Origin: Dehalococcoidales bacterium
GTDB lineage: Bacteria; Chloroflexota; Dehalococcoidia; Dehalococcoidales; DAOVUZ01
Length of the DNA: 8,726 nt
NCBI GenBank assembly: GCA_030632305.1
Contig: DAOVUZ010000020.1
Location: 1 to 8,726 of the forward strand
Direction of reading: 5' to 3'
Below the pieces are notes generated by a model, which ran no database searches, was not told where the DNA came from, and worked only from the letters and a program-made list of their open reading frames with translations. Shown here piece by piece: positions 5,569 to 8,726 of this stretch (the first letter of the stretch is position 1; each line of letters opens with the position of its first letter). The translations under genes were made by a program, and so were the position numbers.

Positions 5569-5704
5569 TCCCCTGCCCCCTTCCCTTATTAAGGGAAGGG
5601 GGGTGTAGGTAGGAGAGGGGCGAAGCCCCTCTCTAAAATCTCTTCCCCCTCATGCAAAGAATACATCTCCCTATTATGGAGAGGGGGATTGAGGGGGTGA
5701 GGTT
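5569..5704. repeat. Intergenic G/C-rich inverted-repeat element, copy 2
   Basis: The fabG-Mth938 spacer holds three symmetric modules. The first is a perfect 12-bp hairpin, CCCCCTTCCCTT (5576-5587) with AAGGGAAGGGGG (5591-5602), around an ATT loop. The second is a perfect 9-bp hairpin, GAGAGGGGC-GAA-GCCCCTCTC (5613-5633). The third runs from CTTCCCCCTC through TCTCC/GGAGA arms to GATTGAGGGGGTGAGGTT. The second and third modules correspond in order to copy 1 at 4695-4767. The tail supplies the purine-rich sequence before the Mth938 gene start. The 9-bp hairpin could weakly terminate or pause transcription, but no T-run follows it. Confidence 0.75.
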
Positions 5705-5712
5705 GATAAACA

Positions 5713-6063
5713 ATGTATATGAATATTATTGATTCTTATAACTTCGGGCAGGTTGTAGTTAACGGCAAGAGGTATACCTCGGATGTAATCATTTTCCCTG
5801 ATAGGGTTAGAGATAACTGGCGGAGAAAGATGTCTCATCAGCTATGCCTTGGTGACATAGCTGAGGTTATGACTGAAAGCCCCGAGGTGCTGGTAGTTGG
5901 CACCGGGGCATCAGGCTTGATGAAGGTGTTGCCTGAGGTAGAACAGAGTGTTGGTGCTCAGGGTATCAAGCTCATTGTGGAGGCTACTGGTAAGGCTTGC
6001 CCTACCTATAACCAGCTTTGTCATTCTCAGAAGGTGATAGCCGCTCTCCATCTTACCTGCTGA
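5713..6063 (+). CDS. Mth938-fold (DUF498) domain protein
   Basis: This 116-residue protein matches the Mth938/DUF498 family, a small alpha/beta fold found in bacteria, archaea and eukaryotes (the human relatives AAMDC and NDUFAF3). Family marks are FGQVVVNGKRYTSDVIIFPD near the N-terminus, the LVVGTG turn (60-65), TYNQL (98-102) and the C-terminal AALHLTC (110-116). The biochemical activity of bacterial members is not known to me, so I give no enzyme name. ATG 5713 has GTGAGG ten bases upstream, contributed by the end of the repeat element; a second in-frame ATG follows at 5719. It is on the same strand as the fab genes, suggesting but not proving a link with lipid metabolism. Confidence 0.88.
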   Translation: MYMNIIDSYNFGQVVVNGKRYTSDVIIFPDRVRDNWRRKMSHQLCLGDIAEVMTESPEVLVVGTGASGLMKVLPEVEQSVGAQGIKLIVEATGKACPTYNQLCHSQKVIAALHLTC

Positions 6064-6111
6064 TGATTGCTTGTTCTGCTATTGCATGAGTGATACTATT
6101 GTTGACCGATG

Positions 6112-6120
6112 TGATATAAT
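6112..6120 (+). promoter_or_regulatory. Extended -10 promoter of nusB-acpP
   Basis: TGATATAAT is a TGn extension plus a perfect TATAAT (6115-6120). The hexamer at -35 distance is poor, which extended -10 promoters tolerate. A start near 6127 would give a leader of about 18 bases to the nusB ATG. This suggests nusB-acpP can be transcribed independently of the upstream fab genes. Confidence 0.5.
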
Positions 6121-6144
6121 GCGGCTTAGTTTTAGGGGTAATCT

Positions 6145-6594
6145 ATGGCAGGGGAGCGGCGAAAAGCGAGGGTACTGGCTCTGCAGGCACTGTATGAGAT
6201 TGACTCTGTGGGGCATGAGATGGAAGCAGTGGTAAGCCGTCTTCTGGCTAAGGGGGAGTTATCAGAGGAAAATGCTGCCTTTACCCGTGAGCTGGTAAGC
6301 GGTGTTATCCAGAATAGGGAGAAGATTGACTGCAATATTCAAAGCTTTGCTCCTGCCTGGCCGGTAGCACAGATACCGGTAGTTGATAGGAATATTCTGA
6401 GGCTTGCGATATTCGAAATTTTACTTGATAATAAGGTGCCGGTTAAGGTAGCTATAAATGAGGCGGTTGAGTTAGCCAAGATGTTTGGTGGTGACAATTC
6501 ACCCAAGTTTGTTAACGGAGTCTTGGGCTCAGTTAGCGCTCTCGCTGTAAATAGAATGCTTGTGGAAAGGAAAGGAGAAAATGCCAACCATTGA
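6145..6594 (+). CDS. nusB: Transcription antitermination factor NusB
   Basis: NusB, together with NusE (ribosomal S10), binds boxA RNA in rRNA leader transcripts and keeps RNA polymerase processive through rRNA operons. The 149-residue all-helical protein shows the usual run: RRKARVLALQALYEID (5-20), LVSGVIQNREKID (50-62), VVDRNILRLAIFEIL (79-93), and then AINEAVELAKMFGGDNSPKF (103-122) with FVNGVLG. ATG 6145 has AGGGG six bases upstream. Its last 14 bases overlap acpP, so the two are likely co-translated. A separate extended -10 promoter precedes it. NusB next to acpP, in a cluster with L32 genes, ties an rRNA transcription factor to lipid synthesis genes. Confidence 0.96.
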   Translation: MAGERRKARVLALQALYEIDSVGHEMEAVVSRLLAKGELSEENAAFTRELVSGVIQNREKIDCNIQSFAPAWPVAQIPVVDRNILRLAIFEILLDNKVPVKVAINEAVELAKMFGGDNSPKFVNGVLGSVSALAVNRMLVERKGENANH

Positions 6595-6841
6595 TGAGCG
6601 GTTAAAAAAGATAGTTGTCGACCAGTTGGGCGTAGAGGCTGATGAGGTAGTACCATCAGCTAGCTTTATTGACGATTTAGGTGCTGATTCTCTGGATTTA
6701 GTGGAACTGATAATGTCCTTGGAAGAGGAGTTTAGCAATCCATCCCACAAGGTTGAGATACCTGATGAGGATGCTGAAAAGATAATGACTGTCCAGGATG
6801 CCATTGATTATCTTAAAGACCACGGTGTTGAGGATGAGTAG
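6581..6841 (+). CDS. acpP: Acyl carrier protein
   Basis: ACP carries growing acyl chains on a 4'-phosphopantetheine arm during fatty acid synthesis. The 86-residue acidic protein has the attachment serine S37 in DLGADSLDLVEL, followed by MSLEEEF and IPDEDAEKIMTVQDAIDYL. Compared with the E. coli form (EEEFDTEIPDE), about five residues are inserted, here EEEFSNPSHKVEIPDE, in the loop between helices II and III. ATG 6581 has AAAGGAG just upstream, and the gene overlaps nusB by 14 bp in another frame. An in-frame TTG at 6560 would add seven residues absent from the family. The only convincing partners in view are FabD and FabG. Confidence 0.97.
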   Translation: MPTIDERLKKIVVDQLGVEADEVVPSASFIDDLGADSLDLVELIMSLEEEFSNPSHKVEIPDEDAEKIMTVQDAIDYLKDHGVEDE

Positions 6842-6880
6842 GCTGGGGAGTTAAGTTCACAAGCAATTTGCCTGATTTCT

Positions 6881-8401
6881 TTATCGAATGTCGACCGGCT
6901 CAAGGGGCTTGGTTTGCTGGTTAATGTATTTCTCAGCAATCTTGCGGAAATGGAATCCATAGATGGCAAAGGTTACGGATAAAGGAAAAGACCGTGGCCA
7001 TCTTAATAGGGTTAAGATAAGCAGCTTCCAGTAATACTTTCTTCCCTTCTCCCTGATACCCAGGAACCATATAGATTTGGTAAATGCCTTAATATGGAAG
7101 AAAGTGATTCTCTCCCTTGCCATCCCCCCGGGTTTATATTCTTTTAGGAATGTTTTGACCCGTTCGTAATATTGCTTGGGTGAATAAATTGTATTTAGGA
7201 TGTGTTTATAGCCGCTGATGAGTGTTTCATAGTTCATTTTGGGAATGAAGTTGAGGGAGAAGTCGGTATTGTTACCAGAAGAATCCTTGAGTAGGCGGTT
7301 CTCCTCTTTCAAACGCTGGAACAGCCTTGTCCCCCGGGGAGCTTGCAGTAAACCGACCATTGCGGTAACAATTCCACTTTTTTGAATAAAGTTGATTTGG
7401 CTTTTAAAGATGGAGACGGGGTCGCTATCGAAGCCTACAATAAATCCTCCTTGCACCTCCAGTCCATAGTTTTGAACCTTCTTCACCGAAGCCACTAAAT
7501 CACGATTTTTGTTTTGAATCTTATTGCACTCAGCCAGACTTTCTTCATTAGGGGTTTCGATACCAATAAATACCGTGTTAAACCCTGCCTTGACCATCAA
7601 TCGCATTAGCTCTTCGTCATCGGCAAGATTTATAGATGCTTCCATGGATAAGACAAAGGGGTATTTCCTCTCCTCCATCCACTTAATTATCGTCGGTAGG
7701 ATTTCGGTCTTTAGTTTTCTCTTGTTGCCGATAAAATTATCATCAACAATAAACACACCACCCCGCCAGCCGCGATTATATAAGACGTCAAATTCGGCAA
7801 GTAACTGGTCTTTATCTTTGGTTCGTGGCTTATGCCCATTTAGTATGATAATATCACAGAACTCGCAGTTGAAAGGGCAGCCCCGAGAATACTGAATATC
7901 CATAGATGAGTATTTTTTCATGTCGATAAGTGGCCACAGAGGGATAGGAGTTTTTCTCAGGTCTGGTCGTTCGGTAGAGGTGTAAATGTGTTTGGCACAC
8001 CCTCTGTCTAAATCCTCTAAAAAGGGAGGAAGTGTGATTTCAGCCTCATCAAGCACAAAATGGTCTACCCCATCAAATTCTTCGTATCTTGTAGTAAACA
8101 GGGGACCGCCAGCAACAATCTTGGTACCCATTTTGTTACATCTGGCAATAACCTCTTCTGCTGAATCCCTTTGTACCACCATAGCACTGATAAGCACATA
8201 ATCAGCCCATTTAAGGTCTTCATCGGTTAGACTGGTTACATTCATATCTACCAGTTTTTTCTCCCACGCATCGGGGAGCATTGCCGCTACAGTTAATAAA
8301 CCTAGCGGTGGGAAGTTTGCCTTCTTAGAGGCGATTTTTAAGGCGTTCTTGAAACTCCAGAAGGTGTCCGGGTATTGGGGATAAACCAGAAGTATTTTCA
8401 A
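6881..8401 (-). CDS. Cobalamin-binding radical SAM protein (DUF4070-like)
   Basis: This is a class B radical SAM protein: an N-terminal Rossmann-like B12-binding domain (about residues 1-150), a radical SAM barrel (about 165-350) and a C-terminal extension like DUF4070. The [4Fe-4S] cysteines are C175, C179 and C182 in SRGCPFNCEFCD. VDDNFIGN and GIETPNEESL are later barrel motifs. The B12 domain shows GGPLFTTRYEEF and HFVLDEAEITLPPFLEDL but no DxHxxG lower-ligand motif, as in many relatives. Such enzymes often methylate unactivated carbons, for example the hopanoid C-2 methylase and the bacteriochlorophyll methylases BchQ/BchR; the substrate here is unknown. I start at TTG 8401 (MKILLVYPQYPDTFW), which has AAGGA eight bases upstream; GTG 8419 adds six residues. 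The basic, aromatic C-terminus (about 440-490, with LLILTLL) could touch membrane. Convergent with acpP, 39 bp apart; divergent from rsfS. Confidence 0.9.
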   Translation of the reverse strand: MKILLVYPQYPDTFWSFKNALKIASKKANFPPLGLLTVAAMLPDAWEKKLVDMNVTSLTDEDLKWADYVLISAMVVQRDSAEEVIARCNKMGTKIVAGGPLFTTRYEEFDGVDHFVLDEAEITLPPFLEDLDRGCAKHIYTSTERPDLRKTPIPLWPLIDMKKYSSMDIQYSRGCPFNCEFCDIIILNGHKPRTKDKDQLLAEFDVLYNRGWRGGVFIVDDNFIGNKRKLKTEILPTIIKWMEERKYPFVLSMEASINLADDEELMRLMVKAGFNTVFIGIETPNEESLAECNKIQNKNRDLVASVKKVQNYGLEVQGGFIVGFDSDPVSIFKSQINFIQKSGIVTAMVGLLQAPRGTRLFQRLKEENRLLKDSSGNNTDFSLNFIPKMNYETLISGYKHILNTIYSPKQYYERVKTFLKEYKPGGMARERITFFHIKAFTKSIWFLGIREKGRKYYWKLLILTLLRWPRSFPLSVTFAIYGFHFRKIAEKYINQQTKPLEPVDIR

Positions 8402-8458
8402 ATTTAGTTTCCTTGACACGTCTTGGTTAATTCAGCTTGAGCATTGTAGATTCCATTT

Positions 8459-8467
8459 ATTATAGCA
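8459..8467 (-). promoter_or_regulatory. Extended -10 promoter of the radical SAM gene
   Basis: On the minus strand TGCTATAAT forms a TGn-extended perfect -10 (TATAAT at 8459-8464). The best -35 candidate is weak (TTACTT, 17 bases upstream). Transcription would start near 8452, about 50 bases before the TTG start codon at 8401. Confidence 0.5.
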
Positions 8468-8538
8468 CCTTTTCTCTCATAAAGTAAGAAGCTGTTTTTC
8501 ATAGAAGATGGTTGATTGGTATCTGAATAGAAATTGGC

Positions 8539-8567
8539 TTGACCTCTATACTGGCTTTAGCTACACT
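8539..8567 (+). promoter_or_regulatory. Promoter of rsfS
   Basis: TTGACC (8539-8544) and TACACT (8562-8567) are 17 bases apart, five and four matches to consensus. Transcription would start near 8574, about 36 bases before the proposed rsfS start. It lies divergent to the radical SAM promoter within the 190-bp spacer 8420-8609, where I see no other gene. Confidence 0.5.
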
Positions 8568-8609
8568 TTTTAATACTAATGAGTTATTATAGAGTTGGGG
8601 AGGACAATT

Positions 8610-8726
8610 CTGGAAGCGATAGAAGTAGCCCGCAAAGCAGTTGAAGCCGCCAGTGATAAGCAAGCTAGTGATATTTTGTTGCTGGATGCCCGGGGAGTAT
8701 GCAGCTTTGCTGATTATTTTGTGATA
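8610..8726 (+). CDS. rsfS: Ribosomal silencing factor RsfS (5' part, cut by window end)
   Basis: RsfS (DUF143/YbeB/Iojap) binds ribosomal protein L14 and blocks subunit joining when nutrients are short. Only 39 codons are present, but they match the family start closely: EAIEVARKAVEAASDKQASD, then ILLLDARG and FADYFVI. The frame is open to the last base. The start is uncertain: GGGGAGG (8597-8603) lies six bases before CTG 8610, the same spacing as at the acyl-CoA dehydrogenase gene. The other in-frame option, TTG 8595, overlaps the ribosome binding sequence, and no ATG fits. A CTG start is rare, so TTG remains possible. Confidence 0.85.
   Translation, partial: MEAIEVARKAVEAASDKQASDILLLDARGVCSFADYFVI

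Noticed and set aside
6098..6120. TTGACC (6102-6107) as -35 for the nusB promoter
   Set aside because: It is only 7 bases from TATAAT, far too close; the extended -10 alone is the better explanation.
6560..6580. In-frame TTG start upstream of the acpP ATG
   Set aside because: It would add MWKGKEK, which translates the ribosome binding sequence and is not part of any ACP.
6339..6804. Minus-strand ORFs opposite nusB and acpP
   Set aside because: They are mirror frames of two strongly supported genes, with no ribosome binding site or domain.
7524..8201. Plus-strand ORFs opposite the radical SAM gene
   Set aside because: Serine-rich shadow frames over conserved B12 and radical SAM motifs.

Overview
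The window reads as a bacterial chromosomal housekeeping region with the edge of an integrated element at its left end. The cluster DUF177(YceD)-rpmF-fabD-fabG-Mth938-nusB-acpP, the general protein character and the lone B12-binding radical SAM protein make me favour Chloroflexota, probably class Dehalococcoidia. That placement is inference from gene order and remembered similarity; no search was run.

Left (1-1300): a complete tyrosine recombinase gene (151-1098, minus) begins 56 bp beyond the CCA end of an intact tRNA-Val(CAC) gene (1155-1230, minus). This is the usual layout of an integrative element inserted at a tRNA 3' end, and the element body would lie left of base 1. Beyond the integrase stop is an A/T-rich array of 11-bp direct repeats next to a perfect palindrome. 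The tRNA has a near-consensus promoter (TTGACA-17-TAAAAT), and no terminator is visible between tRNA and integrase.

Centre (1300-6841, all plus): an acyl-CoA dehydrogenase gene, then yceD, rpmF (L32), fabD, fabG, a Mth938-fold gene, nusB and acpP. Here L32 and its DUF177 partner, two fatty acid synthesis enzymes, acyl carrier protein and a transcription factor for rRNA synthesis are grouped, so ribosome production and membrane lipid synthesis may be co-ordinated. plsX, fabH and fabF are not in the window. The acyl-CoA dehydrogenase and yceD are preceded by nearly identical 43-bp promoter segments 1.37 kb apart. The spacers on both sides of fabG carry related G/C-rich inverted-repeat elements; acpP overlaps nusB by 14 bp.

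Right (6881-8726): a cobalamin-binding radical SAM protein (minus, convergent with acpP) and, divergent from it, the first 39 codons of rsfS, cut by the window end. Three of ten protein genes appear to use non-ATG starts (TTG, TTG and CTG), two of them six bases after a strong purine-rich ribosome binding site. No spacer exceeds 300 bases; the longest (4583-4794, 8420-8609, 2568-2735, 5548-5712) are covered below.
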